Below, in pieces: positions 49,770-61,246 of a DNA stretch of 64,000 nucleotides; position 1 is the stretch's first letter; each line of letters starts with the position of its first letter. Origin of the DNA: Mrakia gelida (taxonomy: Eukaryota > Basidiomycota > Tremellomycetes > Cystofilobasidiales > Mrakiaceae); contig BRON01000009.1 in the NCBI GenBank assembly GCA_024345305.1, forward strand, positions 1,488,001 through 1,552,000, in the 5' to 3' direction. The notes below the pieces were generated by a model, which did not search any database, had not been told where the DNA came from, and saw only the letters and a list, made by a program, of their open reading frames with translations. The position numbers and the translations under genes are program-made.

Positions 49770-50882
49770 TTTTGTGGTCGTTCGGTCGCGTCGTTTGTTC
49801 TTTCTTGCTTTGCTTGTCGTTTCGTTTCGGTTCTCGGTCTTTCGTTTGTCGTCCTCTCCTCTCCTCTCTCTTCTCTCTCCTGCATCACTACCCTACTCCC
49901 CCCTCAATCGTTTCTCTCTCTCTCTCCTCCTGCTTACTCTCATCTTCTCGTCTCGTCTCCCGTCTCTCGTCTTTTCGCGCTTTGCTTTCCCTCCTACCCT
50001 CTCGCACTCCCTCCCTCGCATTTCGCTTCCATCGTTGGTCCTGCTTAGCACACTACTTACCTTAACATATACGCATACGTTTATTTACACTTCGTGACAC
50101 CCCTCTCTGCATGTAGACTTTGTTTCTCTCGTCCTCCAAGCAAGAATCGACTCGGCTCGACGCGTGCTCGTGCCCTTCTTTCGACGAGCCTCAAGGCGAC
50201 CCGAGAACCGATTTGAGGGAAGGGGGCATCGATCGTAACTGCAACGATGAAGGGTATAGGCGAAGCTGCTGGCTCGAAACGGCGTCCCCCCGCATCGACG
50301 AACGAGCTGATCCAAGACGCGGCGATATCGAGATCCCTGCTTCGTGGATTGATGGGGGATTCGACAAGTGGTTCGAGCGAGCGTCTGAGGGGAGGGGGAA
50401 AGGAAGAGTCAGTTCGTGAGGTTGAGGCGAGTCGAAGTAAGAGAGGGGGGCGGGGGAAGAGGACTGACCAAGAAGAGAGGAGGGGGAGGCGACGAGACGA
50501 GCGATCTGAGTGAGTCGACGAGAGGATTCAGCGAAGACGAAGGAAGAGGGGCTTGGAGAAGAGACGAAGGAAACCAGGGTCAGAGATAGCTAATCCTCAT
50601 TCTAAGAATGAGAAAAGACAGAAGGCGACTTACTCGAGCAAGAAGGACCAGAGTTACGAAGCGGCGAGGCGAGGCGAGATGCGATTTGAAGAGGGAGGCA
50701 GGCGATGAGGGTAGGATGATGGATGAGCCGAGAGTGGGATGATGCAGGTTGGAAGGAGGAGAGTGCGAGGAAGTGCTGAGAAGGGGGGAGGTGAAGCTCC
50801 AAGAGCACGGAAGGGGGGTGAGAGACGCGTCAGTCGGACGAAGACGGACGCGACGAGGGGGGAAAAGCCGAACGAGCTCACC
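49770..50882. other. Intergenic region with one weak small frame
   Basis: The first 300 bp are a pyrimidine-rich 3' flank with repeated CTCTC. A plus-strand frame at 50247-50513 starts MKGIGEAAGSKRRPPASTNE and is basic and Ser/Arg-rich, with Met and codon use that could be real, but it has no domain. Nothing else is supported. Confidence 0.4.
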
Positions 50883-51921
50883 TCAAGCTGTCATCTCTCC
50901 CACCACCACGGAGAGCAGAGCCATCGTCTTGCTCCTCTTCTCCTCGTCACTTCCGATTGTGAGGTGCGATAGCTCTAGCAGACGCTTCTCGACTCTCTTT
51001 CTCTCCTCTTCCGACGGAACGACAATCACCCCTCGCTCGTTCCTGTCCTCCTCTCCAGGGACGACCGGATTCCTCGGAAGCACCAGAAAGTTGAGCATGG
51101 CTCCGAGCAGCACCCTCGATTCCACTCCACTATCGTGGAAGGGAAGGGGAACCTCGTGAGTGAGCGTCCAGCGCAACGACGTGTTGTTGCGGCCAAAAAG
51201 ATCTCGGGGTGAGATGTGGGATCGAGCGTGAACGAGCCGGAGGTGTTGTAGGCGATCCCATTGGCTGCATTCGTTGTGTATCCCGGGTACAACAGCGTAT
51301 GAGCTTTTGGCGTAGGGAGGGAGAGAGGCGAGGACGAAGGTGATCGGATTGAAGGAACGAAGGAGTTGAGTTTCGATGTGCTTGCTGAGGGATGGATTGG
51401 TTTTGGAAGGGATGTGCTTGATGGTAAAGCGGTCGACGAGGAATGGACTCGAGTTCGGAGGTTGGGGAAGGTCGGAGAGGGGGAAGAAGTCGTTGGGGAT
51501 CTCGACGAAGGTGAAGGCTCGGAGTCGAGAGAGGGAGAGGAAGGATTCGATCCGAGCTGACGAGCTCATTCTCTGCAAGACGGAACAGGACCCAGTTGAG
51601 ATATGATTTGCTCTCTACCTTCCCTCGAAGATGGTGTTCTCGACGAGCGGAGGAAGAGGTAGGAGGACTGACCATCTTGGTGAAGAACTGAGCCAACCTC
51701 TCCTTTCCCTTGACTTTGACGTCGAGGCAGAGGAACTCTGAGGCCATCTCGAGGAAGGAGAGGTTCACTCGGCAGCAGAGAGCGAGAGTTCCGGGAGCGA
51801 CGAACGATATAATGTACCGTTGGATCTCGACGGGGAAGGTTGGGACGAGGTGGGAAGGAGGGGGAGAAAGGGAGAGGAAGGCGAAGGAGGAGGAGAGGAG
51901 GGAGTCGGGGGAGGAGTCCAT
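50883..51921 (-). CDS. F-box-like protein, compact family, member 2
   Basis: Exons 51673-51921 and 50883-51572, with an intron of exactly 100 bp. Starts MDSSPDSLLSSSFAFLSL. The core is LVPTFPVEIQRYIISFVAPG followed by TLALCCRVNLSFLEMASEFL and then KERLAQFFTKM before the intron. The second exon begins RMSSSARIESFLSLSRLRAF, continues with Leu-rich segments and a WDRLQHLRLVHARSHISPRD patch, and ends SVVVGEMTA. The intron follows the F-box-like core exactly as in its paralogues. An in-frame upstream Met at 52026 gives a His/Leu-rich leader of low quality, so 51921 is preferred. Adaptor function is inferred only. Confidence 0.78.
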
Positions 51922-52542
51922 CTCGTCGTTGACTGAGAGTGGGAGAAGGAGCGATGAGGGTTGGAGTTCCGGGTAGAGGTGGAGGAGAGGAAGAGGATGG
52001 ATCTGGTGCTGGTGAAGGGGGTGCAAAATCTTCCTCTTGTGGTTGATGAGCGTCGGGAAGGAGGGAGGAGCGAGGTCGTCGATTCGAAGCTCACCCTTTT
52101 CCCTTGCCCTCGTCTTGCACCCTCTCCGTTCGCAGTCGTTCCATCTTTTTTGATCTTCGTCCTTGACTCAAGGAAATCTTAAATCTGTGAGTCTGCCCGC
52201 TTGTCTCAAGAGATCTGATCCCTCGAAGGGCTCGAGAAGAGGTGGGAGGGGGGAGAGGAGGGAGGGAAACCGTGAGCTCAACTGAAGCTGACCTCCTTCC
52301 TCTTCCGTTCCATTTCCCACCCCTCCTTGCATCTTCGACGACTCAAGCTCACTCTCGTAGCTCCGTTAGGCTTGTGAGTCAAGTTCGCCGCTCGATTTGG
52401 ATCACTGGATGCCTTTCCACCCACGGGAGAAGGAGGTCAAGAGAGCTGACCCTCCCTCCCTTCTCTCCTCCTCCCCTCTCAGCTCGACCTAGTAACTCCT
52501 CATCCTCAAGTCCTCGAACGAACAGCTCAGCACCTCCTAGAC
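51922..52542. other. Divergent intergenic region between two F-box-like genes
   Basis: About 620 bp separating the head-to-head members at 50883-51921 and 52543-53595. Short frames on both strands look like shadows; a non-coding 5' exon is possible. No clear motif beyond pyrimidine tracts. Confidence 0.45.
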
Positions 52543-53595
52543 ATGGCAAAGGTACGCCTGGGTACACTCTTCTGTCTTTCCTCGAAGTCCCCTCAAGCTC
52601 ACCCTGCTGTTCACTCTTCCTCAGCTCGTCAAACGTCCTCGTCGATTGCCCTGGGACGTGCTCGCTCTCATCTTCGAAGAAGTCGATCCCTCGGTCCTCC
52701 CCGTCCTCGCTAAAGTCTCGCTAGACTTCTTCAACGCTTCTTCCCCCATCCTCTACCGTTCGGTCACCATCAAGTCGATCTCGCAGCTCGAGAAGCTCTT
52801 CTGCGACAGGAAGGGAAGGCAGAAGGTCAGCTCCAGTGTGCCCTCCGCGACCCCTCCTCCTCCCCTCCCTCTTTTTCCTTCCCTCACCCTCGAGATCGCT
52901 GATGCACTCGTCCTTCCCTTCATCCCATACCCCAGGCTCCTCATCCGTCTCGAATCAGAGCCTCCCTCTCGCTCACTCAAATCCGAACCCTCGCCCTCAA
53001 CCTCACGTCGCTCGAAACCGTCCCCGAGTTCCTCAAGATCTACTCCTTCAGAACCGACGACTCGAACCTCATCGCTCGAGACAGCCTCCAAGTCACCGTC
53101 AACGCTAAAACAAAAGGCATCGTCCAACGACTGAGCTCTGTGCTCTTCCCGTTGCTCAATCCGTCGCGCTGCTCGTTCACCTGCTCGTTCATTAGCGGCC
53201 TCTCCCAGCTCCCTGAGTTCCGCATGGGAGACGACGGATGGAACCGTTTGGATCAACTGGAGTTGAGAGGGATTTTGCCGCACATCTATGGATATGAAGG
53301 GGCGGGCTCAATTCTTCCTCGTCCCCTCGACACCTTTTCCCCCCGCCGTCAAACGATACGACTTCACGTCGCCAGTCTCCTCACCTCCGCGTGGTCTTCC
53401 CTTGAGGCTGTCCTCCGCGGAACAGTTCAGTTCTCCTCCTCTAACGGACTCGACGCTATGCAAGACGGAGCGTTCATCTTCGTCGCACACTCGGAAGAGG
53501 ACAGAAAGGAGTTGGAGAGGTTGATTCGATCGACGGAGGAGATCAAGGAGTACAGGGAAGTTTTCGCCGTTGAGCTTGAAGCTGAGGAAGACTGA
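52543..53595 (+). CDS. F-box-like protein, compact family, member 3
   Basis: Exons 52543-52551 (only MAK), 52625-52825 and 52936-53595. The core reads LVKRPRRLPWDVLALIFEEV, then AKVSLDFFNASSPILYRSVT and SQLEKLFCDRKGRQK before the second intron. The third exon begins APHPSRIRASLSLTQIRTLA, aligning with the second exons of the other members. It continues with WNRLDQLELRGILPHI and ends with a conserved acidic tail (HSEEDRKELERLIRSTEEIK, ending LEAEED). The frame is intact throughout, which makes it the best reference copy for judging the two broken paralogues. Confidence 0.78.
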
Positions 53596-54439
53596 GGTGA
53601 GTCTCTTCGTGTCTCTTGTCCGACTCAAGACGCGAGCTGACTCTTGTGGACCTCATGCGTTGCTTCAGTCCACTTCGACGCGACTCCCTCTCCCCTCCTC
53701 TCCCCCTCATCATCTCTGACCCTTCGTACCATCCTCTCATCCCACACTTCTCCGTCATAACCTTCCCCGAAATCCCAACCCTAACCCCCTCCCCTCCCAA
53801 CCTCGTCGTCGTCGTCTCGGAACGCTCCCTCCTCGTTCCCCCCTTCGTTTCATCGACGAGATCAGGTCGGCTCGTCCTCCCTCGTACTACCACAGCACTC
53901 ATGCGCTTCCACTTCACACACAGTACGTCCTTTTATATCTATGCCTCGCCCTCGCCTATTGTCCGACGAGAAAGATGCTGATCCTCTCTTCCTTTCCCCC
54001 TGCCTCCCTCGAGACGGCCCGAACTCCTCGTCCTCGTCCTCCCTCCAACCTCTCCAACAATCCCCATCCCTACCTTGCCATTCCCCTCGCGAAGCTTCCC
54101 CGCGTCAAGATGGTCCTCTCGGTACCTCGTATTCGTCGTCGGATCGGTCGTTCGGGTCGCGCTGAGGTTGGGGATGGGTTTGAGAGTGGATGGACGACGC
54201 GTCTTCTGAATTTTGTCGATTTCTCTTCTTTACGATAGCTTCCTTTCTCGCAATCCTTCATGACCTTCACGCTCTTCAGTCCTCTTCAACGCTTCGCCCT
54301 CGGAGTCTGCGCTCGAACGAAAGGAGTCGAGCCCACGAGCTTCGAGTTTCGACGCGTCGATTGAGGCGGCGCTCTCGAGGACCAGAGAAAAGACCAAGAA
54401 ACAACAGGATGGGATCGTGGTAAGAATTGGGACACAAAA
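53596..54439 (+). other. Region with a possible small gene
   Basis: An open stretch at about 53640-53920 reads SLSPPLPLIISDPSYHPLIP and SERSLLVPPFVSSTRSGRL, followed by a GTACGT donor. A further stretch (54000-54238) is open in two frames. No start codon, no domain and no secure acceptor, so no CDS is called. Confidence 0.3.
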
Positions 54440-54960
54440 GAATCGTTAAGAGCGTAGAACGTGGAGTTCGTGGGTGGGTGCGATGCGATAAGAAAGAACG
54501 AACGAAACGGGTTGCGCGTGAAAGAGAGAGAGGCGAAACGAAACGAAGAACAAGACTGCCCACGCGAACGATGACGACGAGTTGATGCGATGCGAATGAG
54601 AGATGTGGGTTGAGGACGTGGGTGCGGGGGTCGTGTATAAGAGCGATGCGACGAGGAGAAACAAAACGCGTTGTGCGTGAAGGGAGAAAGGAGAAACGAA
54701 GGTGAGAACGAGACTGCCGACGAGGACGACGAGGAGTTGATGCGACGACGATGATGGGGAAGAGAGTCGTTGAAAGCGTGAGTGTAGGGGTCGTGTGTAG
54801 GGCGATGCGATAAGAAAGTACGAAACGGGTTGCGCGTGAGAGGAAGAACGTGAAACGAAAGAAAAATCCGAGACCGCCGAGGAGAGCGACGACGATTGAC
54901 GCGATGAGGGCGGTGGTGGGTGACGATGCGATGAGTAGGATGCGAGGTAGGTAGGCGACC
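54440..54960. repeat. Three-copy tandem repeat, ~160-bp unit
   Basis: Units begin with GCGATGCGA at 54480, 54642 and 54802 (spacings 162 and 160 bp), with a partial unit in front from about 54440. Shared blocks include ACGAAACGGGTTGCGCGTGA, CGAGACTGCCGACG, GAGTTGATGCGA and GGGGTCGTGTGTA. The copies differ by substitutions and small indels. A minus-strand frame stays open across the whole array (54286-55044), Arg/Ser/His-rich with no domain. Confidence 0.85.
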
Positions 54961-55417
54961 TAGAGTAGAGAGGAGGTAGAAAGGAGGTTGATGCGTTAGT
55001 CTAGTCTCGAGAAGGTGAGAACGGGAGGAGGAGACGCGACGCACTTTGGACGCGACGAGGTGAAAGAAGAAGGAACCGTGGGTGCTTGGAGAGTGTTGAG
55101 CGTGTATCTGTAGGTGAATCGAGAGAGCAGATCTGTCAGTGGGACGTCGAGGAGGAAGATGAGACGAGAGGAAAGGAAGGAGTCGCTCACCTTGGAGAGG
55201 GAAGGAGAGGAAAGACGAGAGACGAGACCGGGAGGCAGGAGGGGCGATGGAGGGGTGGCGCGAGTGAGGAGAGGAGTGGTAGGATTGAGGAGGTTGTAGC
55301 TGAAGAGGAGGGTGTAGGATGTAGGGCTGGGAGGAAGAGGGAAGACAAAAGACGCGTTGTCAGTTTCGAGAGAGCTCGCGAGCCAGCAGCGACGCGACGA
55401 CGTTCGACGACGCACCT
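54961..55417. other. Spacer between tandem repeat and F-box-like pseudogene
   Basis: A minus-strand open frame (to about 55508) has a plausible intron (GTGAGC donor at about 55193, CCACTGAC, CTACAG) that would join it to the frame through the repeats. The protein would be Ser/Pro/Leu-rich with no recognisable domain, so I leave it uncalled. Confidence 0.3.
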
Positions 55418-56747
55418 TCAACCCAAATTCTCCCCGACCACAACCGAGACGTGCTTCCAAAATTCCCCCACGTCGTCCAAGCTGCCCATCTCCACCACAG
55501 TTTCCCATCCTTCCGTCACTTCGAACTCCACGGCCTTCTTCATTCCCTCCGATCCAACGATGAGCTCTCCATGGAAGGGCGAGTTCGGACCGTAGATCCT
55601 GCTCCCAGATTCATCCTCCGACCAGGGGAGGAAAGCGCCCAGAGCTTGATCCATTCTCTCAGAGAGTATGGTTCGACGGTCCTAGGGTTTCGGTGTGAAA
55701 TGAAGAGGAACGAACGGCTGGGGGACCTCGAATTGCAGGACCCAGCTCGTCGAACCGAACGTCGAGTATGGGTCTTCTCGGGAGAAAAGGTCGACCGAGG
55801 CATCGCCCAGTCGGAGGTTTCGAAGACGAGTCCAGTTTGGGAGAGTTCTGTGCCTGAGGCGTAGATTATGGGAGAGGGCTCGTTTGGCGAGAGGGTGAAG
55901 GGCGGTGAGGAGGAAGGAGGTGGGGTTGAAGAGAAGGAGGAAGTCGTAGAGCCAGTCGTCGGTTTTTTTTTGAATAGTGTCGAGGCGGTAGTTTGAAGGT
56001 GAGCCGCTGAACGGCGAGGGGCTTGAGGGTAGGAGGGAGGTGGAGAGGAGGAAGAAGCGAGTCGGGGGAGGGAGGTTCCGAGAGGACGAAGGTGAAGGTC
56101 TCGATTTGAGCGAGCGAGAGGCAGGCTGTAAGGTGGATGGACGAGCTACTCCCCTGCAAGATGGCGCACCCAATGTTGTCAGCTTTAGTTTCTAAAGGTC
56201 TAGGAACGGAGAGACGAGTTTCAGCGATGAGGAAAGAAGCAAGAGGACTGACTCACTCTCTCGAAACAAAACAGCTTCGCCAACCTCTCGACTCCTTGGA
56301 CCTCGACGTTCTTGTACAGGAGCTTGGAAGCGTGCTCGAGAAGCTCCCAGCTCACTCGGGAGCAAGCGGCGAGGGTTCCAGTATCGGCGAAGGTGAGGAT
56401 GTGACCGTGAAGCTCTGCAGGGAGGATGGGTCCTTTGAGTTTCCTGAGCTCTCCTTCGAGGTGGTGGATCCTTTGTTCAGAGGCGAGGTCTCGAGCCTTG
56501 AGCTTCCTGTTCTCGACGAGGAGGACTTCCATCTTTTCGTGAACGGCGTCGCACACATACTGGAGAGAGAGGGGGACCGAACGGGAGCGAGGGAAGGGAG
56601 AGGAGGGATGGAAGGAAGGAAAGGTGAGCTCGACCGATTCCTCCTTCGTTCCCCGCTGTCCCCTTCCAAAGGACGGTATGCACTCACCTTGAGGATCGAG
56701 TCGAGAGAGCTTTGAACCGAGCTCGAAGTAAGGTCGACCGTTTCCAT
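55418..56747 (-). pseudogene. F-box-like protein, compact family, member 4 (frameshifted, premature stop)
   Basis: Exon 1 METVDLTSSSVQSSLDSILK starts at 56747. Exon 2 encodes a coiled-coil lead (VHEKMEVLLVENRKLKARD) and the F-box core ILPAELHGHILTFADTGTLA followed by ACSRVSWELLEHASKLLYKN. Exon 3 begins GSSSSIHLTACLSLAQIETF. At 55971-55979 a run of nine A (minus strand) breaks the frame. Upstream it ends RLTFKLPPRHYSKK; the family sequence resumes one frame over as TDDWLYDFLLLFNPTSFLLT through WTRLRNLRLGDASVDLFSRE. An in-frame TAG after LHFTPKP (about 55683) separates this from a further matching stretch starting MDQALGAFLPWSEDE and ending VVVGENLG at 55418. Eight A instead of nine would restore the first break. 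Confidence 0.68.
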
Positions 56748-57279
56748 CTTGGGCGAGAGGGGGTGAAAAGAAGGGAGGGACGGGAGGGATCGATGCTGGG
56801 GGTCAGGGCCAACAGCGAGGACGAATCGAAGCTCAACTGGGCCAGCCTCCTTTCGTGGTCAGGGAGCAGGATTTCCGTCGAACCTTTCGGCTCCTTTCAG
56901 CTCATCAAAGGGGACCTAAACTGGCTGATGCTAGACTCTGAATTTGCGGCAGGTGAATCTCTCGCTTTCGTCGAAGAAGAAGAAAGGAAACAACAAAGCT
57001 CGACGCGTTGCGTCGCCCGAGCTCTAGACTTCTCGTGCTCGGGAGAGGCTGACTGCTCATTGCGCGAGCTGCAAGAAAGAGGTTGCGTCCACAGTTTGTA
57101 AAACGGAGAGGGTAATCACCGAGGTAAGGCATAAAACCCGACCGACGCGAGGAGGCGAACGAAACGAGCTACGAGTCACCGAACTTGTGCTGTTCCCAGT
57201 CCGCGACGACGGCGAAATGCTATTATAATTCTGTGATAAGAGTGAAGTAAAGACGCGGTCAGTGAGCAGGAGGTGGGGG

Positions 57280-58480
57280 TTAAGAAGAGGGCAAGGGAGA
57301 AGGGTTTCGAAGCTCACCTGTTCGACGCGACGAGAACCGTTCAAGATGAGAAGAGCGAGACGACCATACAGGGACAACGACGAGGAAGTCAAGAGGAGGA
57401 TAGATTGATGGGATTGTTGGAAAAGGGGTGGTCGGCCAGGAAGGAGGGAGGATCAGGCAGAAGAGTTGCTGTGAAGGGGACAGGGAGGGAAAGATGGTCA
57501 GCGCGTTCTCGGAGGAAAGCAAGAACAGCGTTTGCGCGGGCAGAACCCACGAAGTCAGGATCTTGATAGCGAACATTGATGAAAGCCTAGACCAGCAGTC
57601 CATCTCCTTCAGCCCTTCCTCAACCACAGCCTTGACCTCCGCCGACGCGACCTGAACGTTGACCGTTTTGATGTTCCCTTCCAGCGCTTCTACATCGCCG
57701 TTGACGCATCCAACCCACTCGGCAAAAAAAGGATTCGGTCTCATCTGGGAAGGTAGAGGAGATTTCATAGTTGAGATCCACCTGGACGCTCTCACCGATG
57801 AGGTCCTTGACTTTGAGCGAGCACGTCGCTCCTCCGTCGACAAACGTCAAGAACTCCAATCGGTTCCATCCGAAGTCGATCGGGGAAGCATCGTAGACGC
57901 AATTGATGAACGGGGAGCTCAGGTGGAACCTGACGGGGTCGAGGAGGGAGAAGGAGGGATGGAGAGGTTCGATGAAGGAGTCGTCCGATCCGAGTCGAAC
58001 GCCGACGAGGTTGAGCCTCAATGGTTCGTCCGAAGAGCTGCGACCCAGGCAACACTCGAGTTCGATCGCTGCGGGGATGGAAAGTTGGTCGAAGGCGAGA
58101 GTTTGGATCTGGTCGAGGGAGAGGAAGCGCTCGATTTGAGGCTCGGAGGGTTTCGTCTGGAGGGAGGAGCGAGGGAGGGAAAGAGAGAGAGAGCAAGAGC
58201 AGAAGAGGGTCAGCTTCTGAGCAGGCTCGTGGATACATCAGGGCATGAAACAAGGCTTCACAGAACTCACTCGCTTGGAGAAGAGAAGAGGGATAAGCCT
58301 TGCGTCCGGGAGATCGATGTCTCGATAGAGAAGGGGAGAGGAGAGCTCGAGGAAGGCGAGCGAGACTCGGGAGGTGTTTGCGAGCGTCGAAGGATCGCAG
58401 GATCGAAAGATGTGAAGTTTAGGTTCGGGAGGGACGCGGGGAAGAGTTCGAGGGAGGGGCAAAGGTAAAGAGGAGTACAT
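57280..58480 (-). pseudogene. F-box-like protein, compact family, member 5 (frameshifted)
   Basis: Exon 1 starts MYSSLPLPLPRTLPRVPPE at 58480. It carries KLHIFRSCDPSTLANTSRVS and AFLELSSPLLYRDIDLPDAR, very close to member 1, and ends LLFSKR at a GTGAGT donor. Exon 2 begins TKPSEPQIERFLSLDQIQTL and runs to DETESFF. There a run of seven T on the minus strand (57724-57730) puts the frame one base out. The unshifted frame becomes scrambled Arg/Gly-rich sequence ending at 57620, while the shifted frame gives the family-like tail AEWVGCVNGDVEALEGNIKT, VNVQVASAEVKAVVEEGLKE. Six T would restore the reading. The C-terminal limit in the shifted frame (57280) is probably beyond the true end. Confidence 0.68.
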
Positions 58481-59400
58481 CTCGATTGTTGTAGAGAGGA
58501 AGGAGGAGGGGAGACGATGGGCGTTCGAAGGGAGCGGCGTGAGCTTCAGCCAAACTTAGCTCGTCGCCTCAGTTCACGCTTCTGTTCGACGAGAAGATTT
58601 TTCCGGTTCACGCTCGACTCTCATCTCTAGTCTCTGCTCTCCCCAGGGCTTGAAACGAAACAGAGAAGAATTTCTCTGGCTCGGTGACCACCTTGCGATC
58701 GAACTTTGTTCTCGACTCGACCTCGCTCTCCCTCCCTCCCTCCCTCCTCCTCCCCAACAACATCGACCCTCCCCTCGACCTCTCCTTCGCCTTTCACGTC
58801 TCCCCTCCTCCCCTTCGGGCCTTCCCATACCTCCAGGACTCCATCCAGCGAGCTCCTTCCTCTTTGTACAGGACCCTCCCTCTCCTTCTCCTCTCCCCTC
58901 CAAAGGTCGCGCCTCCTCTTCAGCGTCATCCCAGCAGCTCGTCCTCCTCTGGCTTCCCTCCTTTCAAGCACCCTCCTTCCTCGTTACCTTCTGGAATCGC
59001 AACCGTAGACTCTAAGGACCATGCTGTAAGTACCAAGGTCCAGTTCTTCTTCAGGGAGGAGAAGGAAAACAACGAAGAGCTCAAACTGCGGCGTTTTGAC
59101 TTTCCTTCCCTTCCTCTCCTCCTCTCCTCCTCCTCCCTCTTCTTGCGAAACAGTTATCTAACAAGAGACAAGTTCCCAGTCTGTAAGTTGCATGTAGCTA
59201 GATGCTGGCAATTTGGGAGAGCGGTAGGGTTCTTGTAGGAGGAGGAGTAGCTGACCTTTGTCTCTTCGTCCGTTCGCTCGACCTCGTCCTCTCCTCCTCG
59301 TCCAAACAGTCGTTCCCTTTGGAATCATCGGGTCAGCATCCTCCCTCTCTTCTTTCTTCGACCCTCTCTGTTGTGATCTTGCTGTTCTAAGAAGGATCTG
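58481..59400 (+). other. Upstream region and possible 5' exons of the glycosyltransferase gene
   Basis: A plus-strand frame (58684-59026) ends exactly at a GTAAGT donor (ATVDSKDHA) and is followed by a possible small exon LSNKRQVPSL (about 59154-59183) ending at GTAAGT. These may be 5' exons of the next gene, but no ATG begins the frame, so they are left unassigned. Confidence 0.35.
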
Positions 59401-61246
59401 GTGGTCTGGTCGAGAAGAGAGAGCGAGAATCGTCGCTCTCGATCCAGAGGAGCTGTTTCGTCAACCTCGCTCCCCTTCCTCTCCACACCTCCCTCCTTCT
59501 CGAGCTCATGCCGCAGCTTGTTCGCGACTTCTTTGCTGAACTCCTCCTTCTCTTGGTCTTGCAGATTCTATCGTTACCTATGGTTTGGAATCCGTCTAGC
59601 CGCCATGGCTGCCTACTCTCCCATCCCTCTCCCTGAACATCCAACCTACCTCGCGTCCGAGGACGTCACCATCATCGTTCCTACCATCGACGCCGGAGAA
59701 GAGTTCAAGGAGGCTGCCCACAGTTGGCTCGTCGGAAACCCCAAGGAGATCATCATCATCACCGAGGAGAGGATGCTCGGACCTCTTCAGGAGCTCGCGG
59801 ACGCCGTCGACCCATCCAAGATTCGAGTCCTCACCGTCCCCTTCGCCAACAAACGTCTCCAGATGTCCCACGGAATCCGAAACACCACCACCGACATCAT
59901 CGTCTTCGCCGACGACGACGCCATCTGGCCGCCTACCCTCCTCCCCTCGGTCCTCGCCTGCTTCGAGGATCAACAGGTCGGAGGAGTCGGAACCTCTCAA
60001 CGCGTCCAACCCGTCGGAAACAAGATGACCGTCTGGGAGGTCCTCGCCGCCTTCCGTCTCACCATCAGGAACATCGAGATCGCAGCTTCGACTCACATCG
60101 ACGGAGGAGTCCCTTGCCTCTCAGGACGAACGGCAGCCTACCGAACGGTCATCCTCAAGGACCCCGAGTTCCTCCACGGCTTCACCAACGATCTTTGGCT
60201 CGGAAAGTACCACCTCAACTCCGGAGACGACAAGTTCCTCACTCGATGGATGGTCTCGCACGGCTGGAACACCTACATTCAGTGCTGTAAGGAGGCCGAG
60301 CTCCTCTCGACGATGAAGCCCAACTGGAGGTTCATCAAGCAGGTTCTTCGATGGACGAGGAACACCTGGAGGTCCGACATGCGATCCATCTTCACCGAGC
60401 GATACATCTGGACAAGACACCCCTACGTCGCCTACACCATGATCGACAAGTTCATCAACCCTCTCACCCTCCTCCTCGGTCCCTGCCTCGTCTTCTACCT
60501 CATCGCCAAAAGTCAGAAGGACAAGGACGACGGAGGATACCATCTCCCTGCTTGGTGAGTCTACGAGCTCGATTCGATCCTTCTCGACTTTTCTGGGCTC
60601 AAGCTGACTGGTCCTTCGTCCATTCCCGACTCTCAGGAACATCATCGTCTCGGTTCGTAGCCTGTTTGAACGAGCGTTTGAAGGTTGAGTCGAAACGGTC
60701 GAGCTCACCACCCTCTCCTTTCCTTCCCTCTCGTCGCACAGTGGTTCATCTGGCTTACAGCAACTCGATCCGCCAAGCTCCTGCCTCATCTCTGGTATCG
60801 ACCTCAAGACGTCATCTACATCCCAGCCTGGATTCTCTTCGGGTACTACTTGTGAGTTTCGATGCCTTCCTTCGCTTCGTCGACGCGTCTCAACCTCGCG
60901 TTTGACCCGACCGACCTAATCTCTCTCCTATCTTTTCAGTGCCATCATGAAGATCTACGCTCTTCTCACCCTTCACGAGGTCCGTCCTGCCTCCTCTCTC
61001 TTCAACTCCCACCGCCAGCGCGCTGGTCTCCCTTTTCGACGCGCTCGACGACGCTGACTTCTCTCTCTTCCTTCTTCGCGTATCTCTCAGACGGGATGGG
61101 GAACTAGAACGGGTATCGCCGATCCCGCAACAGCAACCCAAGCTCTCGAGGATCAAAACGCTCGGGAGAAACTGCAAGATCGAAACGGAGAGGCTCGCGA
61201 GGACCTCGAGCTGGGAGGCTTCGGCGGTCGACCGAAGGCGAACTAG
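59401..61246 (+). CDS. Cps1/hyaluronan synthase-like glycosyltransferase family 2
   Basis: Membrane polysaccharide synthase, GT2 family. The main exon contains FYRYLWFGIRLAAMAAYSPI (hydrophobic entry), SEDVTIIVPTIDAGEEFKEA (GT-A start), DIIVFADDDAIWPPTLLPSV (the DDD motif), GTSQRVQPVGNKM, THIDGGVPCLSGRTAAYRT, NSGDDKFLTRWMVSHGW and FIKQVLRWTRNTWRSDM, which supplies the Q..RW processivity motif. C-terminal helices follow over three small exons (WFIWLTATRSAK, VIYIPAWILFGYYFAIMKIY), and the tail ends GGRPKAN at 61246. This set matches Cryptococcus Cps1-type synthases; the polymer made cannot be told. The 5' end is unsure: coding is secure from about 59580; the frame is open from 59401. Confidence 0.85.
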
